DNA of 64,000 bases from Vibrio hyugaensis (GTDB lineage Bacteria; Pseudomonadota; Gammaproteobacteria; Enterobacterales; Vibrionaceae). Of this stretch, positions 54,189 through 63,056 are shown in pieces. The notes under the pieces are model-generated. The model was not told where the DNA came from. It did no database searches and saw only the letters and a program-made list of their open reading frames with translations. Positions within the stretch are counted from its first letter, which is position 1; the number at the start of each line of letters is the position of its first letter. The translations under genes were made by a program, and so were the position numbers. The stretch is from positions 2,914,001 to 2,978,000 of the forward strand of contig NZ_CP025794.1 in NCBI RefSeq assembly GCF_002906655.1. Reading direction: 5' to 3'.

Positions 54189-54726
54189 TAATTAGGCTAT
54201 CAATCAACTCATAATGATGATCTTGTACGCCCGCTAAGTTGCCATATTTTGGCTGGTGGCGATCGTTTTCTTTAGCATGATGCCAACCAACGGTATGGTG
54301 GACGAAGTGCTCAGCAAAGGCGTGAGACACTTCCAAGCATCCAGCGAGAACCGTATCAACATAGCTTTGCATGATGGGACTGAGCGAGCAGGGTGGTAAA
54401 GGATCGTTTTTCACATAAACCCAAATGCTGTGCTTTGAGTTAAAAGTGGCTTCTGTTTCAATCTGATCAGGACGGATTTGAATGCGATGGTAGCCACGCT
54501 CGCGTCGGTCAAAATCCGCTAGCGCTTGATCGTCGACTTCAAGCAGCACGCCATTGACTTGCCCTTCGCCTTCATTCACAACCAAGGGTGACAAGATATA
54601 GCTGTCGTCAACTTTGCCCCAATAGCGCACCAGCCCATGAGCGATGACAGGGATGGCTTCTCCCGTTTGACCCGTTAACTTGCGCGAGGCGGCATTGATT
54701 AAACTACCGTAGCCAAATATATACAT
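54175..54726 (-). CDS. Gamma-glutamylcyclotransferase-like protein
   Basis: This 183-residue protein has the GGCT/AIG2-fold beginning MYIFGYGSLIN, with the YGSL substrate loop, and a later DRRERGYHR that contains the candidate catalytic Glu. The family forms 5-oxoproline from gamma-glutamyl compounds, but many members have other or unknown substrates. It appears monocistronic. Confidence 0.78.
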   Translation of the reverse strand: MYIFGYGSLINAASRKLTGQTGEAIPVIAHGLVRYWGKVDDSYILSPLVVNEGEGQVNGVLLEVDDQALADFDRRERGYHRIQIRPDQIETEATFNSKHSIWVYVKNDPLPPCSLSPIMQSYVDTVLAGCLEVSHAFAEHFVHHTVGWHHAKENDRHQPKYGNLAGVQDHHYELIDSLIKKGA

Positions 54727-54840
54727 CTCGATTGCTTCCCTTACTTCGACGAAATCACAGTTATCCGTTATACCTAAACACTACCAACCAAGCAACGCGT
54801 GAAGCACAGGTTTTACCTCGAAAGGGTAGTTTGATTTTAT

Positions 54841-54863
54841 AACATGTATTTTTTATGCATGTT
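54841..54863 (+). promoter_or_regulatory. Probable NsrR operator upstream of nnrS
   Basis: AACATGTATTT and TTATGCATGTT are two 11-bp half-sites with one base between; the outer arms AACATGTAT and ATGCATGTT match with one mismatch. This fits the NsrR pattern (ATGYATTT-n-AAATGCAT). It lies 64 bases before the chosen nnrS start, while the longer frame's first ATG (54855) lies inside it. Confidence 0.65.
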
Positions 54864-54926
54864 TGTGTTAATATCGAACGCGTAGAATTTTTGAATGGTA
54901 TCAAATGGGTACTTAAGGGCATCACA

Positions 54927-56111
54927 ATGCTGAATATCACCGATAAAAAAGTGGAAGAAAAAATCCCTGCATGGCTGCGATTAGGGTTTAGACCATTTTT
55001 CCTGTTTGGCTCTATTTACGCCATCATCGCGATTGCGGTATGGGTATGGATGTTTCAAACCGGGCAGCCAAGTGCGTTGAGCGTTCCGGCGTTGTGGTGG
55101 CACGTGCATGAAATGTTGTTTGGTTTTTCAATGGCGATAGTGGTGGGCTTTGTGCTGACTGCGGTGCAAAACTGGACTGGCATTAATGGCACTAAACATT
55201 ACACCTTGTTAGCGATATTTACCTTATGGCTTGCACCGAGAATACTGCTTTGGACACCCGCACCACTTTGGTTAACCAGCAGTATTGAAGCGCTATTTTT
55301 GCTGTTTGTGGCTTATGAGGTGGGTATTCGTGTTTACCGCGCGAAAGGTTGGCGTAATCTGTTTTTTGTGCCGTTATTCTTGCTCGCTATCTTCGCCAAC
55401 TTTGCCAGTTACGCAACGGTGAAAGGCATGCCGCCATTTACCTCATCAGCGGTATGGCAAGCGATGCTTTGGTGGTTCACCTTATTGCTTTCGGTTATGG
55501 GGGGACGTGTGATTCCTTTCTTCACCGCTCGCCGTTTTAACTTCGAAAAAGCGCAACCCTTAATGTGGCTAGATTGGTTAGCGAACATACCTTTGGTCAT
55601 GTTGTTCGTATTGAGCTTCTTCCCCGTGACGTTTGCAGAACTTGGTCAGACATTGATGCTGTTCGCAGGCGTGGCGCAGTTGGTTCGATTCCTGCGCTGG
55701 AAGCCTTGGCTGACACTCAGCGAGCCGTTGGTCTGGTCGTTACATGCGGCTTATTTGTGTCTGCCTTTAAGTCTGATTCTACGTGGCAGTTGGGATAATG
55801 CGTTTGCGAGCCACAACTTAATTCATTTGTTTGCTATCGGCGCGTTGGGTGGATTGATCCTAGCGATGATTGCTCGAGTGACCATGGGGCACACAGGTCG
55901 CATGATTTACAAAGGCCCGAACATGAGTATTGCCTTTGCAGCGATCTTTTTAGCGGCGTTGGTGAGAAGTCTCTGTGTGATATTTGACCCAGCGAACATG
56001 TTACTTTGGATAGATATTAGCGGTGGCTTGTGGATCGTTGCCTTCGGGTTGTTTGTATGGCGATTTGGCATGATGTTGATTACGCCTCGAGCGGATGGAC
56101 ACCCAGGTTAA
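54927..56111 (+). CDS. nnrS: NnrS family membrane protein
   Basis: This heme/copper-containing inner-membrane protein with about 12 helices is linked to relief of nitric oxide stress. I start it at 54927 (MLNITDKKVEEKIPAWLRLGFRPFFL) because the longer frame begins inside the NsrR-like operator. Family motifs: RPFFLFGS, WHVHEMLFGF (His/heme ligands), GGRVIPFFTARRF, and HLFAIGALGGLILAMIARVTMGHTGR. That gives 394 residues, about family length. A weak hairpin follows at 56140. Confidence 0.9.
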   Translation: MLNITDKKVEEKIPAWLRLGFRPFFLFGSIYAIIAIAVWVWMFQTGQPSALSVPALWWHVHEMLFGFSMAIVVGFVLTAVQNWTGINGTKHYTLLAIFTLWLAPRILLWTPAPLWLTSSIEALFLLFVAYEVGIRVYRAKGWRNLFFVPLFLLAIFANFASYATVKGMPPFTSSAVWQAMLWWFTLLLSVMGGRVIPFFTARRFNFEKAQPLMWLDWLANIPLVMLFVLSFFPVTFAELGQTLMLFAGVAQLVRFLRWKPWLTLSEPLVWSLHAAYLCLPLSLILRGSWDNAFASHNLIHLFAIGALGGLILAMIARVTMGHTGRMIYKGPNMSIAFAAIFLAALVRSLCVIFDPANMLLWIDISGGLWIVAFGLFVWRFGMMLITPRADGHPG

Positions 56112-56139
56112 TACGCAACCAAATCAGATCAATTTAAGG

Positions 56140-56169
56140 GCAAGGCGGCTTGCTGAGCTCTTTTTATTT
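56140..56169 (+). terminator. Weak possible terminator of nnrS
   Basis: GCAAG-GCGG-CTTGC hairpin (56140-56153), with TTTTTATTT following only after seven further bases. Confidence 0.35.
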
Positions 56170-56269
56170 GAGTTTGGTTCAGTAATTGCCCCATTTCTAG
56201 TAAGGAAATTGTTAGGAATGTGAAAAACGTTGAATTTCAAAGTGGGATTTAAGCGTGCTAGAAATCTTG

Positions 56270-56415
56270 GAGTCCGCTACTCTGTAGGTGTTATTGCTCG
56301 TATGCACATGAGTGATTAACTAGCCAATTGACGTTTCAGACCTATAGGTGTCTTTCGTGTAATTACATGGCCGCTTAGCTCTCTCCCTCCGTGGAGCTAA
56401 GCGGCGTTTTTCGTT
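56270..56415 (+). ncRNA. Candidate Qrr-like small RNA
   Basis: CTAGCCAATTGACGTT (56320-56335) differs by one base from the invariant Qrr core CTAGCCAACTGACGTT, by which the quorum-sensing Qrr RNAs pair with hapR/luxR-type mRNAs. Behind it are a small hairpin (AGACC...GGTGTCT, 56338-56353) and a 12-bp terminator stem GCCGCTTAGCTC / GAGCTAAGCGGC (56370-56404) with GTTTTTCGTTT. A small stem GAGT-CCGCT-ACTC begins at 56270. The 5' end is a guess. No classical Qrr 5' stem (GACCC...GGGTC) and no clear TGGCAC-N5-TTGC promoter is seen; GG-N10-GC occurs at 56245-56258, and a weak -35/-10 pair (TTGGAG, 56267 / TTATTG, 56291) is possible. Confidence 0.6.
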
Positions 56416-56431
56416 TAACGGCTAGTAAAAT

Positions 56432-57544
56432 TTAGATATTGCCTTCGCTAAAGTCTTTCTGGAAGTAGAGTACCTTTTGCAGATAGCGTCTTGCCTCGCC
56501 TTTCGGGTGCTGAGTGGTCAATGCATCATAAACCTGAGTTGGTTTGAGGCTATTCAGTTCATTCATAGCCCGCTTTCTATCGCTATCAAACGTTGAAAGC
56601 ACGCCACCTGTGCCACCGTTGTAAGCGGAAATCATACTAAAGTGTTTCGAAGTAGGATGTTTTACATCTCGTAGGTAGCGATTCTTCAAGATATAGAAAT
56701 ACGCAGCTCCGGTATCAATGTTATTGGCAGGATCGAACAAGTACTCTTTGGTCGGAATGCCCGGTTTGTTTTTCACTAAATTAAACACATCTGCCCCCGC
56801 TGTTTTGGGGATCACTTGCATCAAGCCGTAAGCACCAGCATGGGAAACCGCATAAGGGTTAAAGCTACTTTCGGTTTTGATCACGGCGAAGATCAGGTCT
56901 TCTGGCAATCCATACCGCTTGGCAGCATCGCGAATCAAGCCTGCATATTGATACTCACGTTGCTCTAGGTGATCTTTCACCATATTGATTTCGACATAGT
57001 AAGCACTGCCACGTTTGATGGCTTTCTTTTGTAGCTTATTCTCGATCAGGTAATCCGAATAACGGTTAGCACGCCATTCCCACTCTATTGGCTTACCATC
57101 TTGATCAAGCACTTGGCCAAGCAAGAAGGGTTTTCCACGCAGAACCGCTTCTTTGTCACTAAACAATTCTGCATGAGCTGGATCGGCAGGCATGACTAGT
57201 GTCTGAACGATGGCTTTTTGCAGCTTCTCTGTTGGTTGGTACTGAGAAATCGTCGAAACATAAATCTTACCCGTTTCGAAGTCGATGTGTGCACGAGTGT
57301 TGTAACCATCAAGGTACTTCACGTAACGGTGTTTACCTGCTTCAACAAACTCATCTTCACCCCAGCGATCTTTGGCTTTTTGAGCAATGTAAGCCAGTAA
57401 CTGTTTGATGTTGTCTTCATTCGATGCACTTGGCGGTTTTACATAGGGAGGAACGTAGTCATCACATGCGCATGGTGGTGTTTCTTCGGGAGCTACAGAA
57501 CAACCACCGAGAAGGAGTAAGCTCAGGATTAGCGATTTCTTCAT
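56432..57544 (-). CDS. mltC: MltC-like membrane-bound lytic transglycosylase
   Basis: This 370-residue lipoprotein (lipobox LLLGGCSVAPEE) has a DUF3393-type N-terminal region and an SLT domain with the catalytic Glu in FAVIKTESSFNPYAVSHAGAYGLMQVIPKTAG. It is MltC-like in both domains. The usual neighbours mutY and yggX are absent here, so it may be a second copy in this genome. It converges with the candidate sRNA. Confidence 0.83.
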   Translation of the reverse strand: MKKSLILSLLLLGGCSVAPEETPPCACDDYVPPYVKPPSASNEDNIKQLLAYIAQKAKDRWGEDEFVEAGKHRYVKYLDGYNTRAHIDFETGKIYVSTISQYQPTEKLQKAIVQTLVMPADPAHAELFSDKEAVLRGKPFLLGQVLDQDGKPIEWEWRANRYSDYLIENKLQKKAIKRGSAYYVEINMVKDHLEQREYQYAGLIRDAAKRYGLPEDLIFAVIKTESSFNPYAVSHAGAYGLMQVIPKTAGADVFNLVKNKPGIPTKEYLFDPANNIDTGAAYFYILKNRYLRDVKHPTSKHFSMISAYNGGTGGVLSTFDSDRKRAMNELNSLKPTQVYDALTTQHPKGEARRYLQKVLYFQKDFSEGNI

Positions 57545-57679
57545 CGGATACCGATTAAATTAGAGGTGAGGGCAATTGCCGACTAAAGAAAATAATAAGT
57601 AAGAGTGCTAATTGCCTGAAATTAAAACTTTTTGTGCTTTCGATAAAGAACCTTACTTTTGACTAAGCTCTCACCAACC

Positions 57680-58618
57680 CTAACTTTTCTTTGTGAGACC
57701 AAGTCGTTTGAACAACAGCCACTCAAAGATAAAGATGGCGAATAAAGCGATGCAAAACCACGTAAATGCATGAGGAGAGTCAACACCCGGCATCCCGCCT
57801 ATATTGATCCCTAAAAGACCTGTGAGAAAGCTTGTAGGTAAAAATATTGTTGCGACAAGAGTGAACAAATAGCTGTTTTTATTATTTTTCTCGTCTCTAA
57901 GTAATCGGATTTCTTCTTGAATTAACGTCAGTTCTCCAAGATAAAAATCGATGGTCTCGTTGATACGGACAATATTGTTATACGTAAACCGATATTGGTG
58001 AAGATTGGAAGATACGAGTGGAGAATCTGACTCTAGCAAATTTTTGATCGCATACTGTTGCGGGCGTATAAAGCGCTTCACACTTAGTAAGGCTTTTTGT
58101 ACCGAAATATGCTGGTAGGTGCTTTCATCATTCACATCAAACTGTTGCAGTTTGTCTTCGATAGAGTCGAGATAATAGTCAATCTTGCCGTTAAGTCCTT
58201 CGATGATTTTGTTCAGCAATTGAGCGATATCTTGCGGTCCTTTGTTTTCACTCAATGACTGCCGAATATCCGAAATGGCACGTGATGGGACTTTCCTTGT
58301 CGAAATTAAAGCTCCTTGAAAATAGAGTATACGTACACTGAGCATATCTTCTGGCGCGGTGTTTTCATTCATATTGATGCCGCGAAGGATGAGCATAAAG
58401 TTGTCATTACCAAGGGAATGAAAGCTTGGACGAGTCTCATTAGTGAGTAGTTGATCAATGGTTGAGAGAGGGACGTTGTTGTTCTCAAGCCAGTTACGAA
58501 TGTCTGGGTGAGTACGCTCACAATGATACCAGTGGTTTGCTTTGATCTGACTTTGAACGTCAGTGACCTGTGTTGGTTTGTTGGCAGAAAAATCCCAGTG
58601 TTCAATTAAGAAATCCAT
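57680..58618 (-). CDS. zntB: CorA-family transporter, ZntB-like
   Basis: This 312-residue protein has a large cytoplasmic N-terminal funnel domain and two C-terminal helices. The GxN-type pore motif is present in altered form: TGLLGINIGGMPGVDSPHAFTWF (ZntB proteins have GIN). ZntB is a zinc/proton transporter. Basic tail FKRLGLTKKS. It appears monocistronic. Confidence 0.85.
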   Translation of the reverse strand: MDFLIEHWDFSANKPTQVTDVQSQIKANHWYHCERTHPDIRNWLENNNVPLSTIDQLLTNETRPSFHSLGNDNFMLILRGINMNENTAPEDMLSVRILYFQGALISTRKVPSRAISDIRQSLSENKGPQDIAQLLNKIIEGLNGKIDYYLDSIEDKLQQFDVNDESTYQHISVQKALLSVKRFIRPQQYAIKNLLESDSPLVSSNLHQYRFTYNNIVRINETIDFYLGELTLIQEEIRLLRDEKNNKNSYLFTLVATIFLPTSFLTGLLGINIGGMPGVDSPHAFTWFCIALFAIFIFEWLLFKRLGLTKKS

Positions 58619-58726
58619 AAATATCTCGTGAAGTCCCTTTTCAAGTTTTGATCAGAGTATGACGGTGTTTTGGGTTTTATGCGTATGTTTTATAAAACTT
58701 ATTTTCATTAGAAGGCAAATGCGAAA

Positions 58727-58748
58727 AAAGCCTGCGGGTGCAGGCTTT
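58727..58748 (-). terminator. Terminator of glpD
   Basis: AAAGCCTGC / GCAGGCTTT stem; the A-run before it provides the T-tract on the minus strand. Confidence 0.85.
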
Positions 58749-58766
58749 GTATTCGGAGAGTCCAAT

Positions 58767-60326
58767 TTAACTTACTTGTGAGAGGCTAACGACTTTTTGT
58801 TGCAGCTTCTCTTTTAGATATTCTGCCAGTGCGAGTTTCTCCTCTTCATTCATGTATAAACCAAGTTTGGTGCGACGCCATAAGATGTCTTCATCGGTTA
58901 GCGCCATTTCGTGATTCATCAAGTAATCAATTTCACGTTGATATACGCCGCTTGCTTGCTCTGAGAAGCAGTGACCAAGATCTTCGATGCTGCTAGTGCC
59001 TTCCATCAGATCCCAAGTTTGTGTACCAAACTGAGTTACATAACGGAGTAACATCGCTTCTGACGCCCATGAGTATTTAGCATGAATCATCTTAGCAAGT
59101 TGCTCACGGCTGCAACTGAAGTTACCGCCAGGAAGCGTTTGGTTTGCCGTCCAGTCTTTACCCATTTCAGGTAGGTATGGGGCAAGTTTTTTCATTGCCG
59201 CTTCGCCAAGCTTACGGTAAGTCGTGAGCTTGCCGCCGAACACTGAAAGTAAAGGTGCGTGGTCGTATTCAGCATCCAGTTCTAGTGTGTAGTCACGTGT
59301 GATCGCTTGCGGTGAGTCAGACTCATCATCACACAATGGACGTACACCACTGTAGGTCCACACCACGTCTTCGCGGCTTAGCTGGTGGACAAAGTGTTGG
59401 TTAACGATATCGATCAAGTAATCGACTTCGTCTTCGGAGATCGCGACTTCACGCGGATCGTCTTTGTATTCCACATCCGTTGTACCAATGATCGAGAACT
59501 TATCTAAGTAAGGGATCATAAATACGATGCGGTTATCTTTGTTTTGCAGGATGTAGGCTTGCGGCTCGTTGTGGATACGAGGAACAACGATGTGCGAGCC
59601 TTTGATCAAACGAATGTTGCGAGGGGAGGTTTGCTCTAATCCTTCATCAAAGAACTGTTTCACCCATGGACCTGCAGCGTTAACCAGAGCTTTCGCTTTG
59701 CGTTCGAAACGTTGGTCTGTAGTGACGTCATGAATAGTGACATGCCAAATGCCGCCTTCACGGTGTGCTTTTTCTACGCGGCAGTAGTTGCGAACTTCTG
59801 CGTTATTCTCTTTAGCCGCTAGAACGTTCAACAACACTAAGCGCGCATCGTCTACCCAACAATCTGAGTATTCGAAACCCGTTTTCATTTCAGGTTTTAG
59901 TAGACCTGATTTTGCTAGGTTGACGGTTTTGCTGCCTGGCAGTGTGGTTCGTTTACCCAAGTTATCGTAAAGGAACAGGCCACAGCGGATCATCCAAGCT
60001 GGGCGTAAAAATGGACGATGAGGTAAACGGAAGCGCATTGGCAGAGCCACATGTGGTGCTTTACGTAAGATCACTTCACGCTCAGCGAGCGCTTCCGAAA
60101 CCAAACGAAATTCATAGTGTTCAAGGTAACGCAATCCGCCGTGGATCAGTTTTGAACTTGCAGAAGAGGTTGCCGATGCGAAGTCGTTCGCTTCGTACAA
60201 ACCGACGCTTAAACCACGACCAGCAGCATCTGCAGCAATACCAGCCCCGTTAATGCCGCCACCGATCACGATCATGTCTAGAGTAGGGGAAGAATTCGTC
60301 GTGGAAGCATTTTGTTGGATACTCAT
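58767..60326 (-). CDS. glpD: Aerobic glycerol-3-phosphate dehydrogenase
   Basis: This 519-residue membrane-associated FAD enzyme oxidises glycerol 3-phosphate to DHAP and feeds electrons to quinone. FAD site DMIVIGGGINGAGIAADAAGRG at the N-terminus, then SSKLIHGGLRYLE and the C-terminal YSGVRPLCDDE. Length is slightly above E. coli's 501. It has its own promoter region after the glpR terminator; TTTCGTTTATGAGCG (60411-60425) there may be a GlpR site. Confidence 0.96.
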   Translation of the reverse strand: MSIQQNASTTNSSPTLDMIVIGGGINGAGIAADAAGRGLSVGLYEANDFASATSSASSKLIHGGLRYLEHYEFRLVSEALAEREVILRKAPHVALPMRFRLPHRPFLRPAWMIRCGLFLYDNLGKRTTLPGSKTVNLAKSGLLKPEMKTGFEYSDCWVDDARLVLLNVLAAKENNAEVRNYCRVEKAHREGGIWHVTIHDVTTDQRFERKAKALVNAAGPWVKQFFDEGLEQTSPRNIRLIKGSHIVVPRIHNEPQAYILQNKDNRIVFMIPYLDKFSIIGTTDVEYKDDPREVAISEDEVDYLIDIVNQHFVHQLSREDVVWTYSGVRPLCDDESDSPQAITRDYTLELDAEYDHAPLLSVFGGKLTTYRKLGEAAMKKLAPYLPEMGKDWTANQTLPGGNFSCSREQLAKMIHAKYSWASEAMLLRYVTQFGTQTWDLMEGTSSIEDLGHCFSEQASGVYQREIDYLMNHEMALTDEDILWRRTKLGLYMNEEEKLALAEYLKEKLQQKVVSLSQVS

Positions 60327-60410
60327 AAATTTGACCTCTTGGTGAGCGAACGAGCATTTTAGAACATGAGTTTATCCTAGCTTAGGTTTCGTTTGTGGTC
60401 ATTATTTATT

Positions 60411-60425
60411 TTCGTTTATGAGCGT
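60411..60425 (-). promoter_or_regulatory. Possible GlpR operator upstream of glpD
   Basis: TTTCGTTTATGAGCG has the two half-sites TTCG and GAGCG expected for GlpR binding. A related sequence GCGAAAACAAACGAGCG lies before glpF. The match to the E. coli consensus is only partial. Confidence 0.35.
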
Positions 60426-60443
60426 TTTGTGTGATTTGGGCAC

Positions 60444-60473
60444 AAAAAAACCTCTGCCTAATTAAGGCAGAGG
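60444..60473 (-). terminator. Terminator of glpR
   Basis: Stem CCTCTGCCT / AGGCAGAGG (60451-60473) with loop AATTA; AAAAAAA on its left gives the T-tract for the minus strand. Confidence 0.88.
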
Positions 60474-60505
60474 TCATTTATGCGTATAGAAAGAGAGGTA
60501 ATTTG

Positions 60506-61297
60506 CTATTCGTTCTCAGATCTTTCTATTTGTGTATCAACCACTTCAAGGGGAACTGAGGCTTCTTTTAGAATCGCTAGAATCTCTTCTGGCGGTTGTT
60601 TGTTGGTGAATACCATGTTCAATTGCGCGATATTGCCCAGTTTCACCATCGCATTGCGACCAAACTTCGAATGGTCAACCGCAAGGAACACACTGCGGCT
60701 GTTATCAATAATCGCCTGTTTAACGCGAACTTCATGGTAATCAAAGTCCAGTAGTGAGCCATCAAAATCGATACCACTGATGCCCAAAATGCCGAAATCA
60801 AGGCGGAATTGCTTGACGAAATCGAGGGTCGCTTCTCCAACAATACCGCCGTCACGGTTGCGAACTTCACCGCCCGCCAAAATCACTTTGATTTCTGGGT
60901 TTGGTAACAAAATGGTAGCAACATTGATGTTGTTGGTTACTACACGAAGTTGTTTGTGATTTTTATTGAGCGCACGAGCAACTGATTCTGGTGTCGTTCC
61001 GATATCAATAAACAGAGTTGCGCCATCGGGAATATGTTTAACCAACTCGTCAGCAATCACGTCCTTTTCGTTGAAGTTAAGTGCTTTGCGCGTGTTGTAG
61101 GAGGTATTCTCTGAGCTTAAAGGGATAGTTGCGCCACCGTGGTAGCGACGAATCTTGTTTTCATCTGCGAGATCATTTAGGTCGCGGCGAATAGTCTGAG
61201 GACTAACATTAAATTTTTCTACCAGCTCATCCGTGCTGACATAGCCTTGTTTTTTCACCAACTCAACAATCTGTTGGTGTCTTGGTATTTGCTTCAC
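60506..61297 (-). CDS. glpR: Glycerol-3-phosphate regulon repressor GlpR
   Basis: This 263-residue DeoR-family repressor has the HTH RHQQIVELVKKQGYVSTDELVEKFNVSPQTIRRDLNDL at the N-terminus and a sugar-phosphate-binding domain with FIDIGTTPESVARAL. It controls glpF-glpK and glpD; it lies between glpK and glpD with terminators on both sides, so it is a separate unit. Confidence 0.93.
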   Translation of the reverse strand: MKQIPRHQQIVELVKKQGYVSTDELVEKFNVSPQTIRRDLNDLADENKIRRYHGGATIPLSSENTSYNTRKALNFNEKDVIADELVKHIPDGATLFIDIGTTPESVARALNKNHKQLRVVTNNINVATILLPNPEIKVILAGGEVRNRDGGIVGEATLDFVKQFRLDFGILGISGIDFDGSLLDFDYHEVRVKQAIIDNSRSVFLAVDHSKFGRNAMVKLGNIAQLNMVFTNKQPPEEILAILKEASVPLEVVDTQIERSENE

Positions 61298-61427
61298 TTA
61301 GCACTCCCTTGTGCACTGGTAATCGCCAATGCTTCAAAATCGAAAATAGAAACTTGCTCTATTGTGCTCGAATTAGCGCATTGTGAGAAGCTGTGGGAGT
61401 GTGGAATCCGCGATCGAACGCAAAAAA

Positions 61428-61449
61428 AGAGCGCCAACTTGGCGCTCTT
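61428..61449 (-). terminator. Terminator of glpK
   Basis: AGAGCGCCAA / TTGGCGCTCT stem with A7 before it, read on the minus strand. Confidence 0.88.
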
Positions 61450-61487
61450 TACGATTAATCAGGGGGAAACTAATCGTTTATCAGAAA

Positions 61488-63005
61488 TTAATCGTCTTCG
61501 TCGTGAAGCTCAGACCAAGTTTGAGCACACTTCACCGCGCGCTTCCAACCTTTGTAACGACGGTTACGTTTCTCTTCATCATCGTGTGGTTCGAATGTGC
61601 GATCGAGCACGGCTTTATCTTGCAGTTCATCAATACTATTCCAGAAGCCAACCGCTAGACCTGCTAGGTAGGCAGCACCTAGAGCTGTTACTTCGGTCAC
61701 TTGAGGGCGATGAACTTCGGTATCTAACACATCAGATTGGAACTGCATTAGGAAGTTGTTCGCAACTGCGCCACCATCTACACGAAGGTTCGCGAGCTTG
61801 ATGCCAGAGTCTGCTTGCATTGCATCTAGCACGTCGCGAGTTTGGTAAGCAATACCTTCCAGCGTTGCACGGATTATGTGGTTAGAGTTAACACCACGAG
61901 TAAGACCAACAATCGTACCGCGAGCGTAAGCATCCCAGTATGGTGCACCTAACCCAGTAAAGGCAGGAACGACATAAACGCCGTTTGAAGAATCGACTTT
62001 AGTTGCGAAGTATTCTGAATCTTCGGCACCAGCCAGAATCTTCATTTCATCACGTAGCCATTGAATTGAAGCGCCACCCATGAATACCGCACCCTCAAGG
62101 GCGTAAGCTGGCTCACCTTTTGGACCACATGCTAGCGTGGTCAACAGACCATTTTTCGATGTTACCTTCTCTTGACCCGTGTTCATCAACAAGAAACAAC
62201 CTGTGCCGTAGGTGTTCTTCGCTTGACCAGCTTCAACACACATCTGACCGTAAAGAGCGGCTTGTTGGTCACCTGCAATGCCCGCAATTGGGATACGAGT
62301 ACCGCCTTTACCACCAATGTTGGTTTGGCCGTAGATTTCTGATGAGCGTTTTACTTCAGGCATCATGGATGCAGGGATGCCCATCTCATCCAGCATTTTT
62401 TGATCCCAGCATAGGTCATTAATGTTGAACAGCATGGTACGAGAAGCGTTGGTGTAGTCGGTTACGTGAACGCGACCTTGTGTCATCTTCCAAACCAACC
62501 AGGTGTCAACAGTACCGAATAGCAGTTTGCCTGCTTCGGCATCTTCACGCGCGCCTTCAACGTTATCTAGAATCCACTTCACTTTTGTACCTGAGAAGTA
62601 AGGGTCTAGAACCAGACCTGTATTGTCGCGAACGTAGTCTTCTAGTCCGCGCGCTTTTAATTCTTCACAAATATCGGCAGTGCGGCGGCATTGCCATACG
62701 ATCGCGTTGTAAACCGGTTTGCCTGTTTCTTTGTTCCATACAATCGTCGTTTCACGTTGGTTGGTAATACCGATACCTGCAAGTTGGTCGCTACGGATAC
62801 CGGTTTTCGCAAGTGCTTCAACCAAAGTAGAGCTTTGAGTTGCCCAGATTTCCATTGGGTCATGCTCAACCCAACCAGCCTCTGGATAAATCTGAGTAAA
62901 TTCTCGCTGAGCGACGCTTACGATATTCGCGTCATGATCCAGAATGACAGCACGAGAGCTTGTCGTACCTTGGTCTAGGGCAACAATGTATTTTTGCTCA
63001 GTCAT
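61488..63005 (-). CDS. glpK: Glycerol kinase
   Basis: GlpK phosphorylates glycerol with ATP to glycerol 3-phosphate, trapping it after GlpF uptake. The 505 residues (E. coli 502) show [17 protein letters not shown] at the N-terminus, the FGGY signatures [11 protein letters not shown] and [11 protein letters not shown], and the C-terminal [21 protein letters not shown] motif. It lies 51 bp after glpF on the same strand. Confidence 0.97.
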   Translation of the reverse strand: MTEQKYIVALDQGTTSSRAVILDHDANIVSVAQREFTQIYPEAGWVEHDPMEIWATQSSTLVEALAKTGIRSDQLAGIGITNQRETTIVWNKETGKPVYNAIVWQCRRTADICEELKARGLEDYVRDNTGLVLDPYFSGTKVKWILDNVEGAREDAEAGKLLFGTVDTWLVWKMTQGRVHVTDYTNASRTMLFNINDLCWDQKMLDEMGIPASMMPEVKRSSEIYGQTNIGGKGGTRIPIAGIAGDQQAALYGQMCVEAGQAKNTYGTGCFLLMNTGQEKVTSKNGLLTTLACGPKGEPAYALEGAVFMGGASIQWLRDEMKILAGAEDSEYFATKVDSSNGVYVVPAFTGLGAPYWDAYARGTIVGLTRGVNSNHIIRATLEGIAYQTRDVLDAMQADSGIKLANLRVDGGAVANNFLMQFQSDVLDTEVHRPQVTEVTALGAAYLAGLAVGFWNSIDELQDKAVLDRTFEPHDDEEKRNRRYKGWKRAVKCAQTWSELHDEDD

Positions 63006-63056
63006 GGTAAGAATCCTTTTGTTTCGTTATTTATATTTTAGTCGAACTAGTTGGTT

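Noticed and set aside
56245..56258. GG-N10-GC as a sigma-54 promoter for the candidate sRNA
   Set aside because: Spacing is right, but the surrounding bases (GGATTT...GTGCT) match TGGCAC...TTGC poorly; kept only as a possibility in the sRNA entry.
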